Positions 1-8,729 of a stretch of 64,000 nt of DNA are shown one piece after another. Positions within the stretch are counted from its first letter, which is position 1. Every line of letters begins with the position of its first letter. Below the pieces are notes generated by a model. It saw nothing but the letters and a program-made list of their open reading frames with translations. It ran no database searches and was not told the DNA's origin. The DNA comes from Pseudomonas alkylphenolica (GTDB lineage Bacteria; Pseudomonadota; Gammaproteobacteria; Pseudomonadales; Pseudomonadaceae). Position numbers and translations under genes: made by a program. Location: assembly GCF_016009175.1 (NCBI RefSeq), contig NZ_JADUCM010000017.1, forward strand, positions 57,795 through 121,794. The letters are read 5' to 3'.

Positions 1-211
1 CCTGGCCGGCTCTTACGTCAACTTCCTGATCGTCAATGGCGGCATCATTGCACCAAGCTTTGACGACCCGGCAGATGCCCAAGCTAGAGCGATTCTGGCG
101 CGCGTGTTCCCGGAACATGAAGTGGTAATGATCCCTGGCCGCGAAATGCTCCTGGGCGGCGGCAACATCCACTGCCTGACCCAGCAACAGCCGGCGCCAT
201 TCAAAGGTTGA
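1..211 (+). CDS. aguA: Agmatine deiminase, C-terminal fragment
   Basis: This is the last ~69 codons of a gene that begins before the window; the reading frame starts at base 2 and ends with TGA at 209-211. The visible end contains GGGNIHCLTQQQP, the hallmark of the agmatine deiminase (porphyromonas-type peptidylarginine deiminase) family, in which the cysteine is the catalytic nucleophile. The enzyme hydrolyses agmatine to N-carbamoylputrescine and ammonia in the cytoplasm, the first step of the agmatine route to putrescine. A rho-independent terminator follows immediately. The partner aguB is not in view. The identification rests on a short but highly conserved segment. Confidence 0.9.
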   Translation, partial: LAGSYVNFLIVNGGIIAPSFDDPADAQARAILARVFPEHEVVMIPGREMLLGGGNIHCLTQQQPAPFKG

Positions 212-224
212 ATGTAAGCCGATA

Positions 225-252
225 AAAAACCCGTCTCCGGACGGGTTTTTTT
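225..252 (+). terminator. Rho-independent terminator of aguA
   Basis: A GC-rich stem (ACCCGTC / GACGGGT, loop TCCG-like) is flanked by an A-run and followed by a run of seven T, 14 bases after the aguA stop codon. Confidence 0.85.
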
Positions 253-393
253 ATGCGTGGGCGACAATCGGCAGCTGCAATGGCACACCTCTTGTATTTG
301 TTTTGCATTGTATTTCAAGCAGATAGAACAGCGATGTTCTGTCACAAAGTATGAGTAGGTTAGCCGCTCACGGCCCAGGGAGTACGTGTCGAA

Positions 394-594
394 ATGAATG
401 CAGTAAGTGAGCCGGCTTCGCCCTCATCATCCATCAACCACGAGTCGCTGCAACGTGTGGCACAGTGGTTGAAACACCATGGAAGCGCCCGGGTCAGGCA
501 GACCAAACACCGACGCACACTGCTGGAACGCTACCCGGCGGGGCTGCTCACCGATGCAGAGCTTGAGGCCTTGCTGGGTGACAGCGCAGGCTGA
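394..594 (+). CDS. Small hypothetical protein (66 aa)
   Basis: I do not recognise this 66-residue protein. It is hydrophilic, has no signal peptide or membrane segment, has a basic middle (RVRQTKHRRTLLERYP) and an acidic helical end (LTDAELEALLG). Such a basic-then-acidic layout would fit a small nucleic-acid- or protein-binding factor, but that is only an inference. It stands alone between the aguA terminator and a terminator shared with the convergent TonB receptor gene. Support for being real comes from the open frame, Pseudomonas-like codon use and a terminator placed just after the stop. A poor Shine-Dalgarno (CAGGGAG about 13 bases upstream of the ATG) leaves some doubt. Confidence 0.6.
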   Translation: MNAVSEPASPSSSINHESLQRVAQWLKHHGSARVRQTKHRRTLLERYPAGLLTDAELEALLGDSAG

Positions 595-616
595 GTGATG
601 CGCTGGCGGCACAATA

Positions 617-656
617 GAAAAGGGCGGCACTGCTTGTGCAGTGGCCGCCCCTTTTG
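617..656. terminator. Bidirectional terminator
   Basis: A long stem (AAAAGGGCGGCC / GGCCGCCCCTTTT with an inner CACTG/CAGTG extension) has A/T runs on both sides. It lies between the small gene at 394-594 and the convergent receptor gene ending at 669, so it can stop transcription from either side. Confidence 0.85.
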
Positions 657-668
657 CTTGTGCCAGGA

Positions 669-2771
669 TCAGAAACTGTAGGTGCCGGTCACCACCAGGC
701 TGCGCGGGTCGCCGAACTGGATCTGCGCGGCGCTGGTCGCCGAGCTGTAGTAGGTCTTGTCGGCAATGTTGTTCAAGGCGGCACGCAGGTCCCAGTCCTT
801 GGTACGGAAGCCTGCCAGTGCGTCCCAACGGCCATAACCAGGCAGCAGTGCAGTGTTCTGGTTGTCGGCATAACGCTCGCCGACCAGGGTCAGGCCGGTT
901 TCGCCATACCAGCCCATTTCCGGCTTCCAGGTGATAAACAGGCTGCCATTGCGCTTGGCCACGTTGCTGACGCGATTGCCTTCCTGGCCGTTGTTGTCTT
1001 CAACAATGGTTGCATCCTGAATGCCGATGCCGCCGCGCATGTACCAGTTGCCAACGATATTGCCCATGGCCGTCAGCTCTACACCGCGCGAGCGCTGCAT
1101 GCCGGTGAGCAGGGTGATGCCCGGGTTGTTCGGGTCGCTGGTGCGGCGGTTGTAGAGCTCCAGCTCATACACGGCGAGGGTGGTGCTCAGGCGTTCGTCG
1201 AACCAGTCGCTCTTGATCCCGACCTCTTTCTGGCGGGTTTCTTCAGGGCTGGTCTCGTTGGTGTTACCGGCCGCGCCCGGGGTGATACCGATCAGGCCAC
1301 CGCCCACCGGCGAGAAGGTTTTGCTCCAGGAGGCGTAGAAGGAATGCTCCTTCCACGGCGAATAGACCACGCCCAGGCGCGGGCTGGTGCTGTTGCTGTC
1401 CTGCTTTTCTGAAATGTTCCTGAGCTTGTTGGTGGTCTCGACGTCGAACTGGTCGAAGCGCACACCTGCCAATACCTGCCACTGATCGTTCAGGCGCAGC
1501 TGGTCCTGGATGTACAGGCCACGGCTGTCGACCACGGTGTGGTTGTTGCTGGACGGCACCATCAGGCCATTGTGCTGCAGGTGGCGGTTGGGGCTGTTCA
1601 GGTCCAGGCTTGGTATCGGCTGGGCGCCGGCACCTCGGGTCGCGGCGGTGTAGAGCAGCGGGTCACGGCGCTGGTTGCCGAACTCAAGGCCGGTGAGCAG
1701 GGTGTGTTGCAGGCCGAAGGTGTCGATGTTGCCTTCCAGCTCAAGGGTGTTGAACAGGTTGCGGGTGTTCAGGTCCTGCTGCCAGCGCTGGCGGGTGACC
1801 TGATTGGTGCTGGCGTTGTAGCCGGTCTGGTAGGTGTTGTCGAAGTCGCTGTTGAGCTTGAACAGGCCCAGGGTGTGGCGCACCTGCCAGTTTTCACTGA
1901 GCTGGTAGTTCAGCCGCGAGCGCAGCGATTGCGCCTTGTCGTCGATGAAGTCGCGCTGGGTGTCGCCGTAGGTGGTGTCACGGTCAACATCCGCCGGGCG
2001 CCCGTTAACGCTGGGAATGCCACGGTCGGGTGTGCGGTTGTAGCGGCTGTATTCGTACTGCACCAGCCAGTTAAGCTCCGGGGTCAGCTGCCAGCTCATC
2101 GACGGCGCGAACAACTGGCGGCTGCCATCGATGCCATGGCGGAAGCTGTTGTTGTCCTGGTTGCCCATGTTCAGGCGCAGGCTGATGTTCTCGGTCGGGT
2201 CGGCACTGAAGTCAGCGTACAGGCTGCGCAGGTCTTCACTGCCGCCCTGAGCTTCAATGCTCGAGCGACGGCCGGGTTCCGGCATCTTGCTCACGCGGTT
2301 GACGATACCACCCTGGCTGCCGCGGCCGTACAGCACCGCTGCCGGGCCCTTGAGCACCTCGACCCGCTCGATGTTGTGCAGGTCGCGCACGTACTGGCTG
2401 TCGTCGCGAATGCCGTCCAGATAGAAGTCGTTACTGGCATCGAAGCCGCGAATCCGCACGCTGTCGAAGCGGGTGTCGGCGCCGCTGCTGACGTTGGGGA
2501 TACCGCTCAGTGCCTTGCCCAGATCGTTGGTGCCATAGTCCAGCACATTGCTGGTCTTCACCGAGTCGATCGCCTGGGGAACATAGCGGGCCGGGGTGGC
2601 GGTGCGCGTGGCGGTGGTCACCTCTTTGACGCGCGGGTCATCCTGTTCGCGGTCGCTTTGGGCCGTGACCGACACTTCGGGCAGGGTGGTAGTGGCCGCC
2701 AGGGCAAGGCCGGAACTGAGGAACAGGGAAACACCCAGGGACAAGGGTGAAAGACGGCAGGGGGCAGGCAT
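669..2771 (-). CDS. TonB-dependent siderophore receptor
   Basis: An outer-membrane gated channel for a ferric siderophore, 700 aa. Residues 1-25 form a signal peptide ending LALA. The plug domain follows (about residues 50-165), with the typical VRIRGFDASNDFYLDGI and RVEVLKGPAAVLYGRG motifs, then a beta-barrel ending in the aromatic signature GTYSF needed for outer-membrane insertion. There is no N-terminal signalling (STN) domain, so it should not itself drive a surface-signalling sigma factor. The overall type resembles catecholate or hydroxamate receptors (Fiu/PiuA-like), but the ligand cannot be told from the sequence. No in-frame start lies upstream before a stop codon at 2799-2801, so the ATG at 2771 is preferred even though its Shine-Dalgarno is weak. 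A Fur box lies about 60 bp upstream, indicating iron repression. It appears monocistronic. Confidence 0.9.
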   Translation of the reverse strand: MPAPCRLSPLSLGVSLFLSSGLALAATTTLPEVSVTAQSDREQDDPRVKEVTTATRTATPARYVPQAIDSVKTSNVLDYGTNDLGKALSGIPNVSSGADTRFDSVRIRGFDASNDFYLDGIRDDSQYVRDLHNIERVEVLKGPAAVLYGRGSQGGIVNRVSKMPEPGRRSSIEAQGGSEDLRSLYADFSADPTENISLRLNMGNQDNNSFRHGIDGSRQLFAPSMSWQLTPELNWLVQYEYSRYNRTPDRGIPSVNGRPADVDRDTTYGDTQRDFIDDKAQSLRSRLNYQLSENWQVRHTLGLFKLNSDFDNTYQTGYNASTNQVTRQRWQQDLNTRNLFNTLELEGNIDTFGLQHTLLTGLEFGNQRRDPLLYTAATRGAGAQPIPSLDLNSPNRHLQHNGLMVPSSNNHTVVDSRGLYIQDQLRLNDQWQVLAGVRFDQFDVETTNKLRNISEKQDSNSTSPRLGVVYSPWKEHSFYASWSKTFSPVGGGLIGITPGAAGNTNETSPEETRQKEVGIKSDWFDERLSTTLAVYELELYNRRTSDPNNPGITLLTGMQRSRGVELTAMGNIVGNWYMRGGIGIQDATIVEDNNGQEGNRVSNVAKRNGSLFITWKPEMGWYGETGLTLVGERYADNQNTALLPGYGRWDALAGFRTKDWDLRAALNNIADKTYYSSATSAAQIQFGDPRSLVVTGTYSF

Positions 2772-2833
2772 GCAAGAACATCCGAGGAGGTTGGCGTGTT
2801 AGACGAAAGTCGTACCGGAATTTTTGCGCGGAT

Positions 2834-2852
2834 GATAATGCTTTGCATTTAC
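2834..2852 (-). promoter_or_regulatory. Fur box upstream of the siderophore receptor
   Basis: The 19-mer GATAATGCTTTGCATTTAC matches the Fur consensus GATAATGATAATCATTATC at 13 of 19 positions and is itself an imperfect inverted repeat (GATAATGC / GCATTTAC). It lies 62 bp upstream of the receptor start codon, where promoter repression would be expected. Confidence 0.75.
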
Positions 2853-3091
2853 TTGTGTTAATTGTTTCTGTTGCCCTCGGTTGAATTAGTGTTTCTGGAT
2901 GTTTCACGTTTAATGCATTGATTTGGATCCACTTTTGCTCGGCTTTGGTGCGCAAAAAATGTAGGAATCTTCCCTTAACGGCTGCAGATCACGTCAATAG
3001 TCATCACTTTTTCACGTTTTTTTGACACGGCGATCCGCGCGCGGATAGGATTCGGTCAACGCCTGTAGGCCCACCAGCCAAGAGTCCAAAA

Positions 3092-3130
3092 TAAAAGGCC
3101 CGCTGCGATCATTCGCATGCGGGCTTTTTA
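3092..3130 (+). terminator. Terminator-like hairpin in the oprQ leader
   Basis: An interrupted stem (AAAGGCCCGC and TGCGGGCTTTTT, loop about 14 nt that also contains TGCGA/TCGCA) ends in five T and sits 90 bp before the OprD-family porin. The 2853-3220 gap holds no gene. The hairpin could be an attenuator of the porin, or the end of a short untranslated RNA started near 2950-3050. No protein-coding frame explains it. Confidence 0.6.
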
Positions 3131-3220
3131 TTTTCTGACCCGTGAGCGTCAACCCACGCAGGGGGCGTGGTTCTGGCGTCGGCTGCAGAGCGTATTTGAC
3201 TACGTAATAAGGAAAATAAA

Positions 3221-4522
3221 ATGTTGAAAACCAGGATCAGCCTGATCGCGCTGGGGCTTATGGCAGCGACTCAGGCCATGGCCAATGACCAGGCCGCGTC
3301 GAAGGGCTTCGTAGAAGACAGCAGCGCAAACCTGCTGCTGCGCAACGCCTTCATCAACCGTGACAAGAAGCATGGCACCGAGGACCAGTCCGAGTGGGGC
3401 CAAGCGTTCATCGGTAAGTTCTCCTCCGGCTTCACCCAGGGCACCGTTGGTGTGGGTGTGGACGCTTTCGGTCTGTACGCAGTGCGTCTGGACGGCGGTA
3501 AAGGCCGTAACGGCGGCGCCGGTATCGACTTCTTCAAGCCAGGCAATGGTGACAGCGACGAAAACCCTACCGGCTCGCCGCACAACCTCGCCCGTGCGGG
3601 TGCAGCGGTTAAATTCCGCGTCTCCAATACAGTTCTGAAGTACGGCGACCAGATGCCGGAACTGCCAGTGCTGCAGTACGACGATGCTCGTCTGCTGCCA
3701 GAAAGCTTCACCGGTACTCTGATCACCTCCAAGGAGATCGAGGGTCTGGAACTGAATGCTGGTCGCTTTACTCAAGAAGCCCGCAAAAGCATGGAGCACC
3801 GCGATAGCGGTGGTCTGAAGTCGATCAATGTTCTGGGTGGTAGCTACAAGTTCACCGAGAACCTGTCGGCTTCGGTATACGGCTCTGACGTCGAAGACGT
3901 GCTGAAGAAGTACTACCTGGGTGTTAACTACGTTCACCCGCTGGCTGATGATCAGTCCCTGACCCTGGACTTCAACGGCTACAAGTCGGACATCGACAAG
4001 AAGTATGTCGCTGAAGCTGACCTGACCGGTGACTCCAACACCATCTGGAGCCTGGCCGCCACTTACGCCTTCGGTCCGCACTCGATCACTATCGCTCACC
4101 AGCGCAGCACCGGCTCCACCGGCTACCAGTACGGCTGGTACCAGAACGAGGGTGGTGTGGGTGACGGTGGCTCGACCATCTACCTAGCCAACTCCTACTG
4201 GTCTGACTTCAACGCTGAAGACGAGCGTTCCTGGCAGATCGGCTACGGCCTGGACTTCGGCGCCTTCGGTATTCCGGGCCTGAAGTACAACGTTGCCTAC
4301 GTGCGTGGTGACAACATCAACACTCACGGCTTTGGTGAAGGCACCGAGCGCGAGATCTTCAACCAGGTCAAATACGTAGTTCAGGAAGGCCCTGCCAAGG
4401 ACCTGTCCATCAAACTGCGTAGCTCGTTCCTGCGTACATCTGAAAGCGTTCGCTTGAGCAAGTACAACGATGACGGCAACGAAGTTCGTGTGTTCGTCGA
4501 GTACCCGATCAGCATCTTCTGA
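3221..4522 (+). CDS. oprQ: OprD-family outer-membrane porin (OprQ/OprE-like)
   Basis: A substrate-specific porin of 433 aa for uptake of small molecules, often amino or carboxylic acids. Residues 1-21 are a signal peptide (ending ATQAMA). The mature start, DQAASKGFVEDSSANLLLRN, and internal blocks such as GTVGVGVDAFGLYAVRLDGG and ARAGAAVKFRVSNTVLKYG are characteristic of the OprD family, and the chain ends in an aromatic residue (YPISIF). The start is well supported by AAGGAAAA 6-10 bases upstream. Its position next to a TonB receptor and a GltB-like gene matches my memory of oprQ in P. putida, so the symbol follows that synteny; OprE is the nearest alternative. It is probably transcribed alone. 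Confidence 0.85.
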   Translation: MLKTRISLIALGLMAATQAMANDQAASKGFVEDSSANLLLRNAFINRDKKHGTEDQSEWGQAFIGKFSSGFTQGTVGVGVDAFGLYAVRLDGGKGRNGGAGIDFFKPGNGDSDENPTGSPHNLARAGAAVKFRVSNTVLKYGDQMPELPVLQYDDARLLPESFTGTLITSKEIEGLELNAGRFTQEARKSMEHRDSGGLKSINVLGGSYKFTENLSASVYGSDVEDVLKKYYLGVNYVHPLADDQSLTLDFNGYKSDIDKKYVAEADLTGDSNTIWSLAATYAFGPHSITIAHQRSTGSTGYQYGWYQNEGGVGDGGSTIYLANSYWSDFNAEDERSWQIGYGLDFGAFGIPGLKYNVAYVRGDNINTHGFGEGTEREIFNQVKYVVQEGPAKDLSIKLRSSFLRTSESVRLSKYNDDGNEVRVFVEYPISIF

Positions 4523-4541
4523 TAGCTGTTTGGTGTTGCTG

Positions 4542-4567
4542 ACAACCCCGGCCTAGGCTGGGGTTGT
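4542..4567. terminator. Bidirectional terminator overlapping a stop codon
   Basis: The near-perfect inverted repeat ACAACCCC...GGGGTTGT lies between the convergent porin and GltB-like genes. It overlaps the last codons and the TAG stop (4553-4555) of the minus-strand gene. Confidence 0.75.
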
Positions 4568-6217
4568 TTGTTTCTGCGGCAGGGAACGCTTGACCACTGT
4601 CGTCTCGCCAGTCTCCGGTTCGAAGCTATCGCTGCGAGCCATCCGCCACATCCGTGCATAGAACTCGCTGTCGATCGAGCCGCTGAGCAACTCACCGGGC
4701 TTGAGGAACACGTGCAACTGCGAAAACAGGCGGATTTCGCTGGCGCTGATACGCCGTACCAAGTGTTTCGGCTTGAGCTGGGACGGGTGATCAAGGCCTG
4801 CAGCAGCGAGCATCTCGGCCAGTGCATGCAGGGTGTTGCGGTGAAAACTGTAGACCCGCTCGGCCTTGTCCGGCACTACCAGGGCGCGTTGGCGCAGTGG
4901 GTCCTGGGTGGCCACGCCGGTCGGGCATTTGTTGGTGTGGCAGCTCTGCGACTGAATGCAGCCAATGGCAAACATGAAGCCCCGTGCCGAGTTCACCCAG
5001 TCCGCGCCGATGGCCAGTACGCTGGCGATGTCGAAGGCACTGACGATCTTGCCGCCGGCACCGATGCGCACCTTGTCGCGCAGGTTCAGGCCGACCAAGG
5101 TGTTGTGCACGAACATCAGGCCTTCGCGCATCGGCACGCCGATGTTGTCGCTGAATTCACGTGGTGCTGCGCCTGTCCCACCTTCCTTGCCATCGACCAC
5201 GATGAAATCGGGAACAATGCCGGTCTCCAGCATGGCCTTGGCGATGCCCATGAACTCCCACGGATGCCCCAGGCAGAACTTGAAACCGACCGGTTTGCCG
5301 CCAGACAGCATGCGCAACTGGGCGATGAATTCCAGTAGTTCGAGCGGCGTGCGGAAGGCGCTGTGCGCCGCCGGTGAGATGCAGTCTTCGCCGACCGTCA
5401 CGCCACGGGTGGCGGCGATCTCGGCGCTGACCTTGTGCCCAGGCAGAATCCCGCCATGCCCGGGTTTTGCACCCTGGCTCAGCTTGATTTCGATCATTTT
5501 CACCTGCGGGTCACGGGCTTGCTCGGCGAAGCGTTTGGGGTCGAAACGGCCATCGCCGGTGCGACAGCCGAAATAGCCACTGCCGATTTCCCAGATCAGG
5601 TCGCCGCCGTGCTCGCGGTGGTAAGGGCTGATGCTGCCTTCGCCGGTGTCATGGGCGAAACGACCACGCTTGGCACCCTGGTTCAGGGCGGCAATGGCGT
5701 TGGCGCTGAGGGCGCCGAAGCTCATCGCGGAAATGTTGAAGATCGAGGCCGAGTAGGGTTGACGGCACTGCGGGCCACCGATGGCGATGCGAAACGAGGC
5801 GGGGTCGGGGGTGTCTGCCGGCAGCATCGAATGGCTGATGAACTCGAAGCCCGGGCGGTAGACGTCATTGAGCGTGCCGAAGGCTTTTTCCGCGCTTTCA
5901 TTCTTGGCGCGTGCGTACACCAGCGAGCGCTGGGCACGGGAGAAGGGCAGCTTGTCGTCATCGCCTTCCAGCAGGTACTGGCGAATTTCCGGGCGGATGG
6001 TTTCGATCAGGTAGCGGATGTTGCCCAGGATCGGGTAGTTGCGTCGCACCGCGTGGTGGCTTTGTCGCAAGTCATTGAGGCCCACCAGGCTGAGCAGGGC
6101 GCTGATCAGGGTGAAGGGCCAGAGCCAGGTTTGGCTCGACAGGTAGTTCAGGCTGATACCGGTAAAGAGCAGACAGCCGACCAGACAGGCGTAACGGCTG
6201 GGAAGCGAAGCTTTCAT
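4553..6217 (-). CDS. FMN-binding glutamate synthase-domain protein
   Basis: A 554-aa stand-alone version of the glutamate synthase central/FMN domain. Residues about 8-50 contain two hydrophobic segments, suggesting a membrane anchor. The core carries FGALSANAIAALNQGAKR, the loop VDGKEGGTGAAP, and the cysteine cluster CIQSQSCHTNKCPTGVA, which in GltB binds a 3Fe-4S centre. The glutamine amidotransferase domain and the C-terminal glucosyl domain of full GltB are absent, so it cannot by itself be a glutamine-dependent glutamate synthase. The family is annotated as FMN-binding glutamate synthase family protein; its substrate is not established. The Shine-Dalgarno GGAAG supports the ATG at 6217. 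It stands alone between unrelated genes. Confidence 0.85.
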   Translation of the reverse strand: MKASLPSRYACLVGCLLFTGISLNYLSSQTWLWPFTLISALLSLVGLNDLRQSHHAVRRNYPILGNIRYLIETIRPEIRQYLLEGDDDKLPFSRAQRSLVYARAKNESAEKAFGTLNDVYRPGFEFISHSMLPADTPDPASFRIAIGGPQCRQPYSASIFNISAMSFGALSANAIAALNQGAKRGRFAHDTGEGSISPYHREHGGDLIWEIGSGYFGCRTGDGRFDPKRFAEQARDPQVKMIEIKLSQGAKPGHGGILPGHKVSAEIAATRGVTVGEDCISPAAHSAFRTPLELLEFIAQLRMLSGGKPVGFKFCLGHPWEFMGIAKAMLETGIVPDFIVVDGKEGGTGAAPREFSDNIGVPMREGLMFVHNTLVGLNLRDKVRIGAGGKIVSAFDIASVLAIGADWVNSARGFMFAIGCIQSQSCHTNKCPTGVATQDPLRQRALVVPDKAERVYSFHRNTLHALAEMLAAAGLDHPSQLKPKHLVRRISASEIRLFSQLHVFLKPGELLSGSIDSEFYARMWRMARSDSFEPETGETTVVKRSLPQKQTTPA

Positions 6218-6440
6218 GAATCTTCCGCTGACATATGAGGTTCGCCCTAGGATAGGGTAAGCGTGCGCGCGGAAAACCCGTGAAATCGGTAAAAGACTTT
6301 TATCCCCGACGTGCTTGCAAAGGCGCGTTGCAGCGCGTTAGTTCGCTGTTGACTGAACCCAACTCCGGCAGTTGCATAACAGCCGCTCGGCAGCCCCGTG
6401 TTACAAGGCTTCTCCCGTCATTTTCAAGTGAATCCGCACG

Positions 6441-7637
6441 ATGTCCGCACCGCGCACCGAAAACGCCGGACAGGGGTTCGGCCTGCTCTGCCTGGCCAGC
6501 TACCTGCTGTCGTTGTCTTATGGCTCGACCTTTTTACTGTCGCTGCTGGTCAGTAGCCGGGGCGGCAACGAGCAGGACGCCGGCCAGATCATTTCCCTGG
6601 CGATGCTCAGCACCGTGGTTGCCGTGCTCGGCAGCGGGCATCTGGCCGACCGCCTGGGTTCGGCCCGTGCCATCGCGCGTTCGGCGCTGTGCCTGGTTGG
6701 CGCCTGCCTGGGCTTTGCCCTGGTGCCCGGCACTGGCGGCGGGTTGATGCTGTGTGGCCTGGTTCTGGGGCTGGGGTGGGGCGCGTTCTATACCCTGGGT
6801 CCGATTCTGGTGGCCGAACGGGTCGATGCTCAGCGTCGTACTCACAGCTTTGCCCTGCTCTCGGGCAGCATGATGAGCGGCATCGGTTCCGGGCCCTTGG
6901 TGGGCAAGCTGGCGAGCTTTTTCGCCCTGCCGGTACAAACGGCGTTCTACACGGCGGCGCTGGCTGCGCTGATCGGCCTGGTGATATTCAACCACCTGGC
7001 ACGCCAGCAGCGCCCGGCGAGCAGCCGGGTCAGCATCAGCCGTCGGGCAAGCATCGCGGTGCTGGGTTCAAAAGCGCGCTGGCCGATTCTCATGGTGGGC
7101 CTGGGGGGCGCCATTTTTGGCGGCCTGGGCAGTTTCCAGACGTCGTATGCCGCCGGCCGCGGGCTGGACTACTCGCTGTTTTTCATCGGCTTCATGAGTG
7201 CAGCGATCAGTTGCCGCCTGCTGATCGCCGGCTGGGTGGTCAAGTGCGATGCTTATCGCGCGTCCTGCCTGCTTTCGGGGTTTATCGTACTGGCGGTACT
7301 GGCCCTGGGCTGGCAGGTGCAGGGCAATCTCGGTTACTTGCTGGCCGCCGCACTGCTGGGCGTCGGTTACGGGCTGAACTATTCGGTGATCAACGGCCTG
7401 GCCGCCAATCAGGCACCGCTCGGGCACACGCCGCAGGCGCTGTTGCTGTTCAGCCTGTCGTACTTTCTGGGTGTGTTCGGCTTTCCCTGGCTGGCCGGGC
7501 ACCTGATCGTCAGCGGTGGCACCGAGGCAATGATGGTCTGTTTGCTGGTGGTCGCCCTGCTCAACTGGGCAATCAGCCTGGGTCGACTGCTGGGGCGCCG
7601 ATTGGGGAAAACCAGTGGAATTATTGATCCTGGTTAA
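6441..7637 (+). CDS. MFS transporter, unknown substrate
   Basis: A 398-aa integral inner-membrane protein with about 12 hydrophobic segments (for example LLCLASYLLSLSYGSTFLLSLLV near the start) and the MFS motif-A-like loop GHLADRLGSARAIARSALC between segments 2 and 3. It is a major facilitator superfamily member of ordinary size; efflux or uptake and the substrate cannot be inferred. No regulator or enzyme of an obvious pathway is adjacent. The ATG at 6441 has only a weak Shine-Dalgarno, but the next in-frame ATG would remove the first membrane segment. It ends 60 bp before hldD, which has its own ribosome-binding site. Confidence 0.75.
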   Translation: MSAPRTENAGQGFGLLCLASYLLSLSYGSTFLLSLLVSSRGGNEQDAGQIISLAMLSTVVAVLGSGHLADRLGSARAIARSALCLVGACLGFALVPGTGGGLMLCGLVLGLGWGAFYTLGPILVAERVDAQRRTHSFALLSGSMMSGIGSGPLVGKLASFFALPVQTAFYTAALAALIGLVIFNHLARQQRPASSRVSISRRASIAVLGSKARWPILMVGLGGAIFGGLGSFQTSYAAGRGLDYSLFFIGFMSAAISCRLLIAGWVVKCDAYRASCLLSGFIVLAVLALGWQVQGNLGYLLAAALLGVGYGLNYSVINGLAANQAPLGHTPQALLLFSLSYFLGVFGFPWLAGHLIVSGGTEAMMVCLLVVALLNWAISLGRLLGRRLGKTSGIIDPG

Positions 7638-7697
7638 TAGTTGTACAAAAAACTCTCCCTAGAATGGTCGCTTCGCACCCTTACAGGGGGATTTGGC

Positions 7698-8729
7698 ATG
7701 ACGATTATCGTGACCGGCGCCGCCGGGTTTATCGGTAGCAACCTGGTTCAGGCCCTTAATCAGTGCAACGAAACCGACATCATCGCCGTCGACGACCTGA
7801 CCGATGGCGACAAATTCAGCAACCTTGCCGACAGTGACATCGCTGACTACCTGGACAAGGATGATTTTCTTGACCGCTTCAGTCGCGGCCAGTTCGGCAA
7901 AGTGCGCGCCGTGTTGCATCAGGGCGCCTGCTCAAGCACCGTCGAAGGCGACGGGCGCTTCATGATGGACAACAACTACCGCTTCAGCCGCGACCTGCTC
8001 GATGCCGCCCAAGGCCTGCAGGTACCGATGCTCTATGCGTCGTCGGCGGCGGTGTATGGCGCCGGGCAGGACTTTCGCGAACAGCGCGAATGCGAGCGCC
8101 CGCTGAACGTCTACGGCTACTCCAAGTTTCTGTTTGACCAGCGCGTACGTCGGCAACTGCCGGTGGCGCGCAGCCAGATCGTTGGCCTGCGTTACTTCAA
8201 CGTCTACGGGCCTCACGAGCAGCACAAAGGTGCCATGGCCTCCGTGGCCCTGCACTGCTTCAACCAGTACCAGGCCCACGGCAAGGTCAGCCTGTTCGGC
8301 AGTTATGGCGACTACCCCAGTGGCGGTCATCTGCGTGATTTTGTTTCGGTTGAGGACGTGGTCAAGGTCAACCTGTTCTTCCTTGACCGCCCGCGGTTGA
8401 GCGGCATTTTCAACGTCGGCAGCGGCCGGGCCCAGCCCTTCAACGATGTCGCGCTGGCAGTGATCAACCGCCTGCGTGAACAGCAGGGCCAGCCCCCGCT
8501 GTCACTGGAAATGGCCTTGCTCGAAGGCATTCTGGAATACAGTGAATTCCCTGATCACTTGCGTGGCAAGTATCAGTGCTATACCTGCGCCGACCTTGAG
8601 CGCTTGCGCGCTGCAGGTTTCATGGCACCAACACTGACAGTCGAGCAAGGCGTTGCCCGCTACTGCGACTGGTTGCAGGGAATACAAAGCCCGCCACCTG
8701 CTCCGTTCAAGCAAGCGGCGGCTGCTTAA
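7698..8729 (+). CDS. hldD: ADP-L-glycero-D-manno-heptose 6-epimerase
   Basis: Cytoplasmic epimerase that makes ADP-L-glycero-beta-D-manno-heptose, the heptose donor for the lipopolysaccharide inner core. The protein (343 aa) begins with the Rossmann motif TGAAGFIGSN (residues 6-15), has the catalytic YGYSK (YxxxK, residues 139-143), and HldD-typical segments such as HQGACSSTVEGDG and FNVYGPHEQHKG. The reading frame is open further upstream to 7641, but the ATG at 7698 with Shine-Dalgarno AGGGGGA places the Rossmann strand correctly at the N-terminus. It is slightly longer than the E. coli enzyme through a C-terminal tail. Its stop codon overlaps that of the convergent tmm gene inside a TTAA palindrome (8726-8729). 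Confidence 0.9.
   Translation: MTIIVTGAAGFIGSNLVQALNQCNETDIIAVDDLTDGDKFSNLADSDIADYLDKDDFLDRFSRGQFGKVRAVLHQGACSSTVEGDGRFMMDNNYRFSRDLLDAAQGLQVPMLYASSAAVYGAGQDFREQRECERPLNVYGYSKFLFDQRVRRQLPVARSQIVGLRYFNVYGPHEQHKGAMASVALHCFNQYQAHGKVSLFGSYGDYPSGGHLRDFVSVEDVVKVNLFFLDRPRLSGIFNVGSGRAQPFNDVALAVINRLREQQGQPPLSLEMALLEGILEYSEFPDHLRGKYQCYTCADLERLRAAGFMAPTLTVEQGVARYCDWLQGIQSPPPAPFKQAAAA

Noticed and set aside
1539..2750. A 403-codon plus-strand frame opposite the TonB receptor
   Set aside because: It is a mirror of the receptor gene with repetitive A/V/G composition and no family resemblance.
7637..7697. A possible promoter for hldD (TAGAAT at 7660-7665)
   Set aside because: The upstream hexamers at proper spacing match -35 or heat-shock consensus poorly, so I did not list it as a feature.
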